The position numbers and the translations under genes are program-made. A stretch of 15,176 nucleotides of DNA, taken from assembly GCA_023145935.1 (NCBI GenBank), contig JAGLDB010000025.1, positions 1-15,176 of the forward strand. The letters are read 5' to 3'. Shown in pieces: positions 7,136 to 15,090 of this stretch. Origin of the DNA: Candidatus Sabulitectum sp. (GTDB lineage Bacteria > Fermentibacterota > Fermentibacteria > Fermentibacterales > Fermentibacteraceae). Positions within the stretch are counted from its first letter, which is position 1; each line of letters starts with the position of its first letter. The notes below the pieces were generated by a model that was not told the origin of the DNA, made no database searches, and saw only the letters and a list, made by a program, of their open reading frames with translations.

Positions 7136-8542
7136 CTAATACCTGTAATGCTCAGGCTTGTAGGGTCCGTCAACCGGTACGCCAATGTAATCAGCCTGAA
7201 ATTTCGAGAGCTTTGAAAGCTTGACTCCAAGCTTGTCAAGGTGAAGTCTCGCTACTTCTTCGTCAAGGATCTTTGGAAGCATGTATACACCAACCGCAGG
7301 TCTTTCTTCAGCCAGGGCAATCTGTGCCAGACACTGATTGGTGAAACTGCTGCTCATCACGAAGCTCGGATGACCTGTTGCACATCCGAGATTTACAAGA
7401 CGGCCTTCAGCAAGAAGATAAATGGAGTGCCCATCAGGGAAGAGGAATCGGTGTACCTGAGGTTTGATCTCGATCTTCTGCACGCCAGGCCAGTTTTCCA
7501 GCTCTTCAACCTCTATCTCGTTGTCAAAGTGACCTATGTTGCACACAATGGCCTGATCCTTCATGCCACTGATATGCTCTGCTGTGATAACTCCGCAGTT
7601 GCCGGTTGTTGTTACAAAAACATCTCCCCTGGCAAGAGTATCCTCCATTGTTGTAACCTCATAGCCCTCCATAGCAGCCTGCAGAGCGCAGATTGGGTCT
7701 ATCTCTGTTATCAGTACCCTTGCACCAAGCCCACGCATGGACTGGGCACAGCCCTTGCCCACATCCCCATAACCGGCAACTACTACTGTTTTACCTGCTA
7801 TCATGGTATCAGTGGCCCTTTTGATCCCGTCTGCAAGAGATTCTCTGCATCCATAAAGGTTGTCAAATTTGCTCTTTGTTACCGAGTCATTCACATTGTA
7901 TGCAGGGAAAAGAAGCTTTCCTTCTTTCATCATCTGATAAAGACGATGAACTCCTGTGGTGGTTTCTTCACTTACACCGATCATCTCCTCTGCAACGCCA
8001 GTCCAGAACAGTGGAGCCTTTTCAAGACCATCAATAAGATTCTCACGAAGCCTTACCAGGTCCTCGGGACCCTCTCCAACAGCAGGCAGTTTCCCCGTTG
8101 TTTTGTATTCCTTCTCAAGTTCAACACCAACATGGATCATCATGGTGGCATCGCCACCGTCATCCACTATGAGGTTGGGCCCCTTACCTCCGGGAAATGT
8201 CAGAGCCTGCCTTGTACACCACCAGTATTCTTCAAGAGTTTCACCCTTCCAGGCGAATACAGGATAGCCGCTCCGGGCAATTGCCGCTGCAGCGTGATCC
8301 TGTGTGCTGAAAATATTACAGCTTGCCCATCTTACATCTGCTCCAATTGCATCCAGAGATTCTATTAGAACAGCAGTCTGAATTGTCATATGAAGAGAAC
8401 CCGTAACTCTAAGACCATCAAGAGGTCTTTCAGTACAGTACTTCGTTCTCACAGAAACAAGCCCCGGCATCTCGTGTTCGGCTATATCCATCTCGCGTCT
8501 ACCGTAATCAGCCAGAGATATGTCTCTTACTTTGTAATCCAT
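7136..8542 (-). CDS. ahcY: S-adenosyl-L-homocysteine hydrolase
   Basis: NAD-dependent enzyme splitting S-adenosylhomocysteine (SAH) into adenosine and homocysteine, which relieves SAH inhibition of methyltransferases. The 468-residue protein has all expected catalytic positions: H51, D128-D129, E193 ([11 protein letters not shown]), K224, D227 and C232 in the [19 protein letters not shown] block, the NAD loop GYGDVGKG (257-264), H338 (NIGHFDNEI), the gate ATGHPS (388-393), and the C-terminal KPEHYRY that closes a neighbour's NAD site. The insertion around residues 145-175 is the one that makes many bacterial enzymes longer than the 432-residue human form. The ATG overlaps the preceding gene's stop as TAATG, with GGAG eight bases upstream. 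Confidence 0.98.
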   Translation of the reverse strand: MDYKVRDISLADYGRREMDIAEHEMPGLVSVRTKYCTERPLDGLRVTGSLHMTIQTAVLIESLDAIGADVRWASCNIFSTQDHAAAAIARSGYPVFAWKGETLEEYWWCTRQALTFPGGKGPNLIVDDGGDATMMIHVGVELEKEYKTTGKLPAVGEGPEDLVRLRENLIDGLEKAPLFWTGVAEEMIGVSEETTTGVHRLYQMMKEGKLLFPAYNVNDSVTKSKFDNLYGCRESLADGIKRATDTMIAGKTVVVAGYGDVGKGCAQSMRGLGARVLITEIDPICALQAAMEGYEVTTMEDTLARGDVFVTTTGNCGVITAEHISGMKDQAIVCNIGHFDNEIEVEELENWPGVQKIEIKPQVHRFLFPDGHSIYLLAEGRLVNLGCATGHPSFVMSSSFTNQCLAQIALAEERPAVGVYMLPKILDEEVARLHLDKLGVKLSKLSKFQADYIGVPVDGPYKPEHYRY

Positions 8543-9471
8543 TATTTTTCTCCTTTCGTTCCCGCAATGGCGAAAACTGTTTCTTTATTGAATTCTTCCT
8601 CTGCTACTATCGAAAGCCCCGATTCGATCATGAATCCTCTTATTACCTTACTTGCGAAACCAGGCCACAGATCACCCTGTTTATCCTTGAACTCAGTATT
8701 TGAATGCTCCACCAGATCAACAATAACCAGATTGCCTCCGGGCTTAAGAACTCTTACAGCTTCGGATACAGCCTGAGCTGGATTTCCTGAATGGTGAAGA
8801 AGCATATGCATGAATACTGCTCCGGCAATGGAATTCCCTTCAGGAAGATGTTCCGCATCCCCAAGCCGGAGTTCTACCCGCGTATCAAGCTTTTCTGATG
8901 TGACGTATTTTAATGCACTGCTCAACATTTCCCGGGAATTATCCACAGCAAGAACTTTGTTAAAACGAGAAAGAAGGAATGGGATCATACTGCCCTGCCC
9001 TGTTCCCACTTCAAGAACAAGCTCTTTCTCTCCCAGATATTTTTTAATGAATGGCATGTATTCACTGGTATGAGGCATGCCGCTGCTTATGTCTTTCCAT
9101 CTCTCTTCTCCCACTGCATCAAAAAACTCTCTGGAGTTGTCTCTTCTAGTTGCATGACAGTGAGCCAGCCTGTTCATGTCTTCTTTGAATCCATCCAGTT
9201 CCGCTCTGTTCTGGAATGCTGTCCTCACAAGTTCTTCAACAAGTGGATTCCCTTTTCTACTAGAGTAAAAAACCCAGTTGGCACGACCTGAACGGTGAAC
9301 CACTGAAGCATCCAGCAGCAACTTCAGATGATGACTTACATTGGACTGAGACAATCCGAGTACGGAAACGATCTCAGAAACATTCAGCGGCCCCATCTCC
9401 AGAAGAAGAGTGATCCGAAGCCTGTTTCTCTCTGCAAGCGCCCTGAATATTTTTTCCATTTTCATTTCCAT
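8542..9471 (-). CDS. ArsR-type HTH regulator fused to a SAM-methyltransferase domain (SahR-like)
   Basis: Two domains in 309 residues: an ArsR winged helix (about 6-75; recognition helix [13 protein letters not shown] at 40-52) and a class I methyltransferase fold (motif I EVGTGQG at 154-160, acidic D177 in LAVDNS, GDAEHLP at 204-210, [13 protein letters not shown] at 241-253). Regulators of this build beside ahcY are known as SahR in Proteobacteria, where they sense the SAM/SAH cycle and repress ahcY operons. The same role here is inferred from build and neighbour. The domain could bind SAH as a sensor without methylating anything. Start choice is open among three nearby ATGs (9471, 9465, 9459): the promoter puts transcription near 9471, so either an almost leaderless ATG at 9471 or the ATG at 9459, preceded by GGAA, is used. 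Confidence 0.88.
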   Translation of the reverse strand: MEMKMEKIFRALAERNRLRITLLLEMGPLNVSEIVSVLGLSQSNVSHHLKLLLDASVVHRSGRANWVFYSSRKGNPLVEELVRTAFQNRAELDGFKEDMNRLAHCHATRRDNSREFFDAVGEERWKDISSGMPHTSEYMPFIKKYLGEKELVLEVGTGQGSMIPFLLSRFNKVLAVDNSREMLSSALKYVTSEKLDTRVELRLGDAEHLPEGNSIAGAVFMHMLLHHSGNPAQAVSEAVRVLKPGGNLVIVDLVEHSNTEFKDKQGDLWPGFASKVIRGFMIESGLSIVAEEEFNKETVFAIAGTKGEK

Positions 9472-9477
9472 GACATT

Positions 9478-9506
9478 ACTATATGAACAAGTATTGATAT
9501 AGTCAA
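9478..9506 (-). promoter_or_regulatory. Promoter of the regulator-ahcY operon
   Basis: On the minus strand, TTGACT (9506-9501) and TATAGT (9483-9478) are separated by exactly 17 bases, a near-consensus sigma-70 pair. Predicted transcription starts about 9471, at or just before the first ATG, so the leader is very short. Confidence 0.8.
9479..9502. promoter_or_regulatory. Candidate operator for the ArsR/SahR-like regulator
   Basis: A 24-bp imperfect inverted repeat: CTATAT and ATATAG at the two ends match perfectly, and 9 of 12 positions pair overall. It overlaps the -10 box, fills the spacer and reaches the edge of the -35 box. ArsR-family operators are often imperfect repeats of about this length. 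Binding here would block RNA polymerase, which suggests autorepression of the operon, released or strengthened by SAH or SAM. The palindrome is seen; its use is inferred. Confidence 0.6.
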
Positions 9507-9521
9507 GACTCACTCACACTA

Positions 9522-9550
9522 TTGGCTAACGACTGCATTTCTTTTAGTAT
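9522..9550 (+). promoter_or_regulatory. Candidate promoter of the ATPase/TPR gene
   Basis: TTGGCT (9522-9527) and TAGTAT (9545-9550) lie 17 bases apart, each matching 4 of 6 consensus bases. Transcription from about 9557 would give a leader of some 23 bases with GGAGG at 9570-9574. It is divergent from the regulator-ahcY promoter; the two -35 boxes are 15 bp apart. Confidence 0.45.
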
Positions 9551-9579
9551 TGTGCAGCAAGTGTTATTTGGAGGTTCAA

Positions 9580-12500
9580 ATGACTGGAGGGATAGTTCTG
9601 CCATTAAAAGAAATTACCGGGTCTGCCAAGTCATCTGAAAACCATATGTCTGCTGCGGTTATCCCTGGGGAAAAGCGCAAGGTTGCAGTTTTATCATTCA
9701 AGATAAACGGTTTAGATGAACGCTCTGAAATCATCAGGGAAAATTCTCGGAACAGGATCATGACACTGGCCATGGATGAATTGTCCTCATCCATCAGAGC
9801 TTTCGACGGAAAACTAATTAATAGCGGACAAGACAATATTATCGGTGTATTCGGCACCGTTCATACAACTGAACATCTGTGTCATCGTGCTGTAGACTGT
9901 TGTTTCAAAATGATGAATAGTCTCAACTTGATAGAAAATAGCATTGACATCAAAAGCAGACATCTTCACCTTTCCGGTTCTGCAGGTGTTGCCTGGGGAT
10001 TTGCGACTATCACGCCTGCTACCAATGAAGACATCAGAATAAATGGAGATTGCATTGATATGTCTCTCTCTCTCCTTAAACACGCCCCTCCGGGTTACAT
10101 TCTGGTATCACAAAGTGCCATGGAATCATGCGTGAACTGGTTTTCTTGGAAATTATCCCCTATGCTGAAAAACAGCTGGATTCCAAAGAAGAAGGAGAAG
10201 AAGAAAGACTCCCATCTGATCCACCCTCATTTCAGCAGAGTTCCCTTTCTAGGCCGAAAAAATGAATTGAACCAAATACGATCAGCCTTCAACTCATATC
10301 TCAAGTGGTTCAACCACCCTGCTGTTTTCGTCTCCGGTAAGCCAGGCTCAGGTAAATCCCGTTTTGTTGAGCATTTTCTCTCTGGAATTTCTTCTGACGA
10401 CGCCCATATTGTCCACTTGCAAAACAGGCTTTGGGATCAGCCTCCTCTGGGCACATGGCTGCCTCTAATGAAGAAAGGCACATTTGACCCTTACGGAACA
10501 GTCATGGCGGAAATCAGAAGGCTTCGCTCCTCAGGGAATCTTATTCTTGTTGTGGAAGATATTCACTGGGCTGATGCTGCTTCCGTTAAGCTTCTTAATC
10601 AGCTGAGTCGGGCTTTCATCGATGCCGGTGTTTTTCTAATTGTTACTTCAAGAGATGATGTTGATGGATATTTAGAGGAATCTGCCGAGAAGATCCTGAT
10701 GAAGAATTTTACCCGGAGAACAGTGATCAGCCTTCTTAAAAGCATTCTGGGTACAGCGGAGAAAGCAGAAGATCAGCGATTTGCCGATTTCCTTCTGAAG
10801 AGTACAAGCGGCAATCCTCTGCTTCTTATAGAATCAATACTTCATGCTGCAGAAACAGATGTTATAGGAAGAAATATCAGCAATTCATGGTTTATTGACA
10901 AAAAGCTCCAAAGTGTTCTGTCAGAAGCATCAGAATCTTCTCTACATGCCAGGATGTCAGTTCTGAGACCCTCTGAAAAGTTTGCCCTTCAGGTGGCTTC
11001 CGTGCTTGGGAACGGATTCAATGGTGATCTTTTCAGCAAACTTTTTGCAGGACTTGGCAGGAAATCCGCAAGACAGCTTCTTTCTCAGCTGCTTGGCACT
11101 GGTTTCTTAACAATTGACGAATATGGATCTTATCAATTCCTGAATTCCTTTATGGCCGAGACCGTTTACGATACTATCCTGCAGGAAAACAAAGTTGTTA
11201 TTCACAAAAAAGCAGCGGAACTGATCTCTAAAGGGATCAGCCCTGACCAGAATAGTGCAATTTCCATATCAATTTCAAGACACTTCATTGAATCCGGTTC
11301 CGGCAAGGAATCACTGCCCTGGCTATTGTGTGCTATGGAACAGTATCTTGATGTTACAGAGCTGAACAAGGCAGAAAGTCTTTCCTGTGAGATCCAGAGA
11401 AGGCTCTCGAAAGAAAGCACTTATTCAAATACCTCAGGGTATCTTGATATGCGTCTTTACATACTTATGGGAAAATTTCAGCTGGCTCTAAACACCGCAG
11501 AAAGGATTCTTCCTTTCTTTGAAGGCCGGAAACTCGGTATAATCTATCATGTTATAGCCCAGTCAAGAGAAAACCTTGGAATGCCTCTAAAGGAAGTTGT
11601 TCAAGATTACATTCTGGCTGCTGAAACTGCGGAAGCAGCAGGAGACAGAAACAACGCCGCAAGTGGTCTTGGTGCTGCAGGTGCGGTTCTTGTTTCTCTG
11701 GGAAAAAAAGACGAAGCACTCTCCGCCTTTAACAGAGCTCTTAAGTATGAGAGTTCTCTGGACACCAGGAGCCTGGCAAAACTTCACGGCAACATGGGAA
11801 TTCTCATGCAGAGAACCGGCAGCCTCGCTGATGCACTTTCTCACTACAGAAAAACATATGAAATGGGAAGAAAATGCGGAGACTCCAGCTTAGAGGCAAA
11901 TGCCCTTGCCTACATGGGGCATATTGAGATCAGTATGGGCGAACAGGAAAATGGTATCAGCAAGTTTCGTAAAGCACTGGCCATTCATCGCAACACAGGC
12001 AATAAAAGAGGTGAGTGCATAACTCTGGGTAATCTGGGAGGTACACTGGCAAGGTTCGGTGAAGCACAGAATGCAGTTGTCGCTCTTAAAAAAGCAATCA
12101 AGCTCGCCGAGGAAATTGGCCACACAAGAGGATTAATGACATTTCATGCAAACCTTGGCCTGGCATTCAAGCTTGAAGGTAAATATGGTAAAGCCGAAAA
12201 ACACATCCTCGAGTCAATGGAGATGATAAAAAAGACAGGGGATAAGCGGTCACTGGCAGTATGCCACCTGAACCTTTCAGGTGTTCTTTCCAGTTTGATG
12301 AGAATCCGGGAGGCTGTAGACGAGGCTAAAAGAGCGTTAAGATTTGCCTGTGCAGTTAACGCCCTGACTACTCAGGCAAGAGCACTGGGAAATCTGGGAT
12401 CACTCATGCGAAAAACAGATCGGGCCCGGATGGGTCTCAACTTCTACAGAGAAGCATACAAAAGAAGTTCTCTTGCGGAGGATCACTCTGCACTGGCAGG

Positions 12501-12666
12501 GCATGTGATCGGAGAAAGCAACTGCCTTCTGGACCTTGGCCTGCGGGAAGAGTCATTAGTAAAATACAACGATGTTCTAGAACTGAGAAGTAAGTACTGC
12601 ATGGATGTTGAAGAAGCAAATGATCTAACAGAGCTGGAGAAAGCACTGGGAATCAGCAATGAGTAG
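9580..12666 (+). CDS. Large signalling-type protein: degenerate cyclase-like domain, AAA/STAND ATPase and TPR repeats
   Basis: A 1028-residue cytoplasmic protein. Residues 30-195 align with class III adenylate/guanylate cyclase domains (RKVAVLSFKINGLDE; DGKLINSGQDNIIGVFG; GDCIDMSLSLLKHAPPGYILVS), but the first metal aspartate is lysine and GDxxN reads GDCID, so it is probably not an active cyclase. An ATPase module follows: FLGRKNEL (223-230), Walker A GKPGSGKS (253-260), Walker B LILVVEDIHWAD (321-332) and TSRDD (356-360). The C-terminal part (about 690-1000) is a run of roughly eight TPRs at 40-residue spacing, with repeated N-L-G and A-L blocks. The build resembles cyclase-ATPase-TPR and MalT-like STAND proteins, which switch on ligand or partner binding; no DNA-binding domain is seen. 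Start: ATG at 9580 with GGAGG five bases upstream, rather than an in-frame TTG at 9550. Ligand and output are unknown. Confidence 0.88.
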   Translation: MTGGIVLPLKEITGSAKSSENHMSAAVIPGEKRKVAVLSFKINGLDERSEIIRENSRNRIMTLAMDELSSSIRAFDGKLINSGQDNIIGVFGTVHTTEHLCHRAVDCCFKMMNSLNLIENSIDIKSRHLHLSGSAGVAWGFATITPATNEDIRINGDCIDMSLSLLKHAPPGYILVSQSAMESCVNWFSWKLSPMLKNSWIPKKKEKKKDSHLIHPHFSRVPFLGRKNELNQIRSAFNSYLKWFNHPAVFVSGKPGSGKSRFVEHFLSGISSDDAHIVHLQNRLWDQPPLGTWLPLMKKGTFDPYGTVMAEIRRLRSSGNLILVVEDIHWADAASVKLLNQLSRAFIDAGVFLIVTSRDDVDGYLEESAEKILMKNFTRRTVISLLKSILGTAEKAEDQRFADFLLKSTSGNPLLLIESILHAAETDVIGRNISNSWFIDKKLQSVLSEASESSLHARMSVLRPSEKFALQVASVLGNGFNGDLFSKLFAGLGRKSARQLLSQLLGTGFLTIDEYGSYQFLNSFMAETVYDTILQENKVVIHKKAAELISKGISPDQNSAISISISRHFIESGSGKESLPWLLCAMEQYLDVTELNKAESLSCEIQRRLSKESTYSNTSGYLDMRLYILMGKFQLALNTAERILPFFEGRKLGIIYHVIAQSRENLGMPLKEVVQDYILAAETAEAAGDRNNAASGLGAAGAVLVSLGKKDEALSAFNRALKYESSLDTRSLAKLHGNMGILMQRTGSLADALSHYRKTYEMGRKCGDSSLEANALAYMGHIEISMGEQENGISKFRKALAIHRNTGNKRGECITLGNLGGTLARFGEAQNAVVALKKAIKLAEEIGHTRGLMTFHANLGLAFKLEGKYGKAEKHILESMEMIKKTGDKRSLAVCHLNLSGVLSSLMRIREAVDEAKRALRFACAVNALTTQARALGNLGSLMRKTDRARMGLNFYREAYKRSSLAEDHSALAGHVIGESNCLLDLGLREESLVKYNDVLELRSKYCMDVEEANDLTELEKALGISNE

Positions 12667-13141
12667 AATAAAAGAAGTTATTATTACAAGTGGCATCCCC
12701 GGATCAGGCAAGTCCACCTGGGTAAGAAAGAACACAAACCCCTACATGACGGAAATATTCAGTGCGGACAACTTCTTTCTTGACAAAAACGGTCAGTACC
12801 ATTTTGATCCCTCAAAGCTTTCCGAGGCACATGCATCATGCATGAGAAATTTCACTACACGACTGATGCATTTGAATAACTGTACGGAAGATTCCTGTAA
12901 AATAACACTGGTGGTGGACAACACAAACACCTCCGCCTGGGAAATTGCCCCTTACTACTGTCTCGCTAATGCTTTCAACATCCCGGTCAAGATAGTAAGG
13001 ATCATAGCCAGCCCCGAAACTGCTTACCACCGTAACATTCACGGAGTTCAGAAAGACAAAGTGGAAAAGATGGCGGAAAGGATCTCCCTCAATCCACTGC
13101 CCCCGTTCTGGAACATTGAAGAGATCGAAGCCGGAGTGTAG
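12659..13141 (+). CDS. P-loop kinase-like ATPase of the N4BP2-like (polynucleotide-kinase-related) type
   Basis: A 160-residue single-domain P-loop protein: Walker A GIPGSGKST (12-20), SADNFF (35-40), LSEAHASCMRNF (54-65), VDNTN (86-90), a strand IPVKIVRI, and RNIHGV (125-130). This order, with the conserved D-N-T-N and R-N-x-H-G-V, is that of N4BP2-like ATPases related to the kinase half of T4 polynucleotide kinase. The substrate is unknown; an RNA, DNA or small-molecule 5'-hydroxyl is possible. Its ATG overlaps the end of the ATPase/TPR gene by 8 bp, so the two are cotranscribed and probably translationally coupled. No clear terminator follows the stop. Confidence 0.85.
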   Translation: MSRIKEVIITSGIPGSGKSTWVRKNTNPYMTEIFSADNFFLDKNGQYHFDPSKLSEAHASCMRNFTTRLMHLNNCTEDSCKITLVVDNTNTSAWEIAPYYCLANAFNIPVKIVRIIASPETAYHRNIHGVQKDKVEKMAERISLNPLPPFWNIEEIEAGV

Positions 13142-13202
13142 GCAAAAAATACCAAAAACTCCTTCGAAATGGTTCAGCAATTAGTAGGTATTCAAAAAGA
13201 AC

Positions 13203-13643
13203 TCAGTCAGGTACCATGTGCGATGGATCTGTCTTCCTGGATTCTTCAATTCTTTTCACAACTTCCAGCATGTTCACCGTTGGAAGCACATAAGGCCCTG
13301 ATGGAAATGCCCCGGTTACAGATGCAAGATGCCCCCGGAGAAGACCATAAAGAATTGTGCAGCCATTCACTCGAATGATGCCTTCCATATCATTAAGGCT
13401 GGTTTCAGAGGGAAAAGAGAAAATGCCGAAAATTTCCACATCAATGGTCCAGCCAAAACCTTCAAAAACTGCCTTAACTCCAAGAGTAAGCTTGTAGTTG
13501 TACTAGTCATTCTGGTTTTTGCCTACTGTGTAAGAGATTGATGAATTGTACTTCAGTTGTATCTTGTTGTCTACTGCTGAGTAGAGTCCGTGATAGTGGT
13601 GTATGAAGGTCTTGAGAAAATTTAGTGACCAGAATCGTGGAAG
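13203..13643 (-). pseudogene. Decayed SecB-like protein-export chaperone gene
   Basis: The minus-strand frame ending at the TGA 13205-13203 carries the end of a SecB-type fold: VEIFGIFSFPSE, then ILYGLLRGHLASVTGAFP and VLPTVNMLEVV, which line up with E. coli SecB [20 protein letters not shown] and LAPVNFDAL. The frame is open for 99 codons back to a TAG at 13505-13503, with no ATG in the open part. Beyond the TAG the same frame stays open 46 more codons, reading plausibly (KIQLKYNSSISYTVGKNQND) up to a TAA at 13646-13644. I read this as a gene broken by a nonsense codon and missing its 5' end. A GTG at 13439 could start a 78-residue fragment but has no ribosome site. SecB-like chaperones also occur in toxin-antitoxin-chaperone loci; no partner is seen next to it. 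Confidence 0.6.
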
Positions 13644-13839
13644 TTACAATCTGGCTGCACTGCTCGCCGGTTCGATTGCGGAAACAATTTCTGAAATGGA
13701 ATCTGACTCTGCCGCACAGAATTACCTGCTGGAATGGAAAAACAGATTCTTTCGGTATACCGCATTTAGACGAGAGCTTAAGTATTTTGCTTCCAAATCA
13801 AGAAATCCTGCAATCAGCAGTTTTACAGTTAAACTGTGA
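13603..13839 (+). CDS. Doubtful small ORF, 78 residues
   Basis: The frame from the ATG at 13603 has codon use like the neighbouring genes and a plausible soluble composition (NLAALLAGSIAETISEMESD; YLLEWKNRFFRYTAFRREL, probably helical). Stops TGA and TAG lie just upstream in frame, and no good ribosome site is present (only GTGGTGT). It overlaps the 5' remnant of the SecB-like frame on the other strand. I recognise no family. It may be a small gene, a fragment of a lost gene, or chance. Confidence 0.25.
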   Translation: MKVLRKFSDQNRGSYNLAALLAGSIAETISEMESDSAAQNYLLEWKNRFFRYTAFRRELKYFASKSRNPAISSFTVKL

Positions 13840-14023
13840 ATCGCGACTATTCCGGCACAGCTAATGCTTTGTACGCCCAAATGTTTCGATATATCGCACC
13901 GCTATTTAGTTGAACCAGTAACAACGTTGGAACAATACTGACTGTAGACTGGTTTTGTCAGTACAGAGCAGATATGAATTTCACTGTAGAGATTGTTTAT
14001 GCCTGATTTAGAGTATCGGTAAA
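13840..14023. other. Intergenic stretch without recognised features
   Basis: Between the doubtful small ORF and the lipoprotein terminator I see no coding frame with a ribosome site. The only structure is a 7-bp inverted repeat (TACTGAC/GTCAGTA, 13936-13942 and 13957-13963) without a T tract. With the SecB-like remnant and the doubtful ORF, the whole of 13142-14090 looks like decayed or non-coding DNA. Confidence 0.5.
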
Positions 14024-14064
14024 GCCCCGTACAAATTACTGAATACAGCAATTTTATACGGGGC
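14024..14064 (-). terminator. Hairpin terminator after the lipoprotein gene
   Basis: A 41-base inverted repeat 26 bp past the lipoprotein stop. On the minus strand, GCCCCGTA pairs with TACGGGGC, and the inner AAATTGCTG pairs with CAGTAATTT apart from one mismatch, leaving a four-base loop. Only TTTACC follows, so the T tract is weak; the long GC-clamped stem still makes a terminator or mRNA-end structure likely. Confidence 0.65.
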
Positions 14065-14090
14065 AGATCAAAAACAAGGAATGACTTAAG

Positions 14091-14708
14091 TTAGAGTATG
14101 TCTAACTTGAAAGGGCCATTGAGGGTAGGGAACTGCTGATATTCAGTTTCGCCAACGCCTCTGATTACACCCTTAATGTATTCGTCCGTGATCTCGGTAA
14201 TAACTATTGTGGTGCTGCCAAGCGGGTTAATTCTGCCACTGCTGTGGAAGAGTCCTATATTACTGATTCGGCCAGATTCACCGGCTTCACTGGTGTATTC
14301 GCCAACCTGGAGGCCGTCAGAATCACTTATTCTGCATGTTAAGATTAATCCATCAGCAGGAACACTGGGAACACCTACTGGAACACTCCAGCCAAACTGA
14401 GGATCTTCTTCAACTTCATAAGTTGAAATAAGGAAATTTGCGCCTGAGCTAAGTCTGTCTTCAGCAAAAGCAGAGCCGATTTCCATAAGACCATCAATAT
14501 CAGGATAGTTGTCCTCACGATTAAATCCGCTAAGCATAATTTCATTGTCAGCGGGTTCTTCAACAACCTCTGCTGGTGTTACTTCTTCCTGGCCATCAGC
14601 AGCAACAGTTGCATCTTCAGTGTTTTCTGCCTGTGTCTCCGGTGTAGCCTCGCCACAACCCACAGCAAGCACGATCAATAGACCCAGTACTGAGTAGAAT
14701 ACTTTCAT
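14091..14708 (-). CDS. Small secreted lipoprotein of unknown function
   Basis: A 205-residue precursor with a lipoprotein signal: MK, hydrophobic VFYSVLGLLIVLAV, then lipobox A-V-G-C with C18 as the lipidated residue. The mature protein has an acidic, Thr/Ala/Glu-rich flexible linker (about 19-56) and a compact, probably beta-rich domain (57-205) with SVPVGVPSVPADGLILTCRI, SSGRINPLGSTTIVITEITDEYIKGVIRG and a final LNGPFKLDIL strand. The I-T-E-I ... I-K-G-x-I ... N-G-x-F pattern recalls small lipoproteins of Bacteroidetes-like bacteria, but I cannot name a family. The start at 14708 has AGGAG and GAGG upstream. It is transcribed alone, with its own promoter and terminator. Confidence 0.85.
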   Translation of the reverse strand: MKVFYSVLGLLIVLAVGCGEATPETQAENTEDATVAADGQEEVTPAEVVEEPADNEIMLSGFNREDNYPDIDGLMEIGSAFAEDRLSSGANFLISTYEVEEDPQFGWSVPVGVPSVPADGLILTCRISDSDGLQVGEYTSEAGESGRISNIGLFHSSGRINPLGSTTIVITEITDEYIKGVIRGVGETEYQQFPTLNGPFKLDIL

Positions 14709-14739
14709 TTTTCCTCACTCCTTTAAAGCATGTGTTAAA

Positions 14740-14775
14740 CTTGAGCCTTCATATGAACTTGAACCTTCATATGAA
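14740..14775. repeat. Two tandem 18-bp repeats each containing the palindrome TTCATATGAA
   Basis: Plus-strand copies CTTGAGCCTTCATATGAA (14740-14757) and CTTGAACCTTCATATGAA (14758-14775) differ at one base and lie head to tail. Each ends in the perfect 10-bp palindrome TTCATATGAA; the second extends to a 12-bp CTTCATATGAAG. They lie between the predicted transcription start and the ribosome site of the lipoprotein gene, which suits a repressor operator pair or leader hairpins. Confidence 0.75.
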
Positions 14776-14782
14776 GCAGCGT

Positions 14783-14811
14783 AATATATAGTTACAGTCT
14801 CCTGGCTGCAA
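14783..14811 (-). promoter_or_regulatory. Promoter of the lipoprotein gene
   Basis: On the minus strand, TTGCAG (14811-14806) and TATATT (14788-14783) are separated by 17 bases, matching 4 and 5 of 6 consensus bases. Transcription would begin near 14776, giving a leader of about 68 bases that contains both palindromic repeats. A CCTGG/CCAGG inverted repeat (14801-14821) brackets the -35 box. Confidence 0.6.
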
Positions 14812-14967
14812 GGTAACCAGGCAGTGTATTCCAGTACGGTTGGTAAGTAAAAAATAGTCTATCCATTTGTAAAATACCCGGACTGACACCATGCTTCCTG
14901 GCTTTTTAAGAAGCAGCTTAGTTCAGGTGGATGTATCTCAAAGAATTGCTTAATTTTCCACAAACAT

Positions 14968-14995
14968 TTGTTAGTTGTGCCAATCCTGTTATATT
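14968..14995 (+). promoter_or_regulatory. Possible promoter for the gene entering at the right edge
   Basis: TTGTTA (14968-14973) and TATATT (14990-14995) lie 16 bases apart on the plus strand, 4 and 5 of 6 consensus matches. It would give a leader of about 90 bases. The remaining 14812-15090 stretch shows no other gene-like structure. Confidence 0.3.
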
Positions 14996-15090
14996 TTCGT
15001 TCGTGCATAAGCAGTGTGTTGTTAGGTGTGGGTCAGTAGCGCAATTAGAAACTGCTTCTTGCTCTGGCATCAATATAGGGCGGTGAATTC

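Noticed and set aside
7130..7145. Perfect 6-bp hairpin (CAGGTA/TACCTG) over the ahcY stop codon
   Set aside because: Weak stem with no T tract; the strong terminator lies just downstream. Likely incidental.
7241..8368. 375-codon open frame on the plus strand
   Set aside because: It lies wholly antisense to ahcY, whose catalytic residues are all present; composition is odd (Cys/His-rich) and there is no ribosome site. It is a shadow of a conserved gene.
9550..9579. TTG start at 9550 for the ATPase/TPR gene
   Set aside because: The TTG overlaps the predicted -10 box and has no ribosome site, whereas the ATG at 9580 has GGAGG at ideal spacing.
13936..13963. Inverted repeat TACTGAC/GTCAGTA
   Set aside because: Seven-base arms, 14-base loop, no T tract and no adjacent gene start. 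Within chance expectation.
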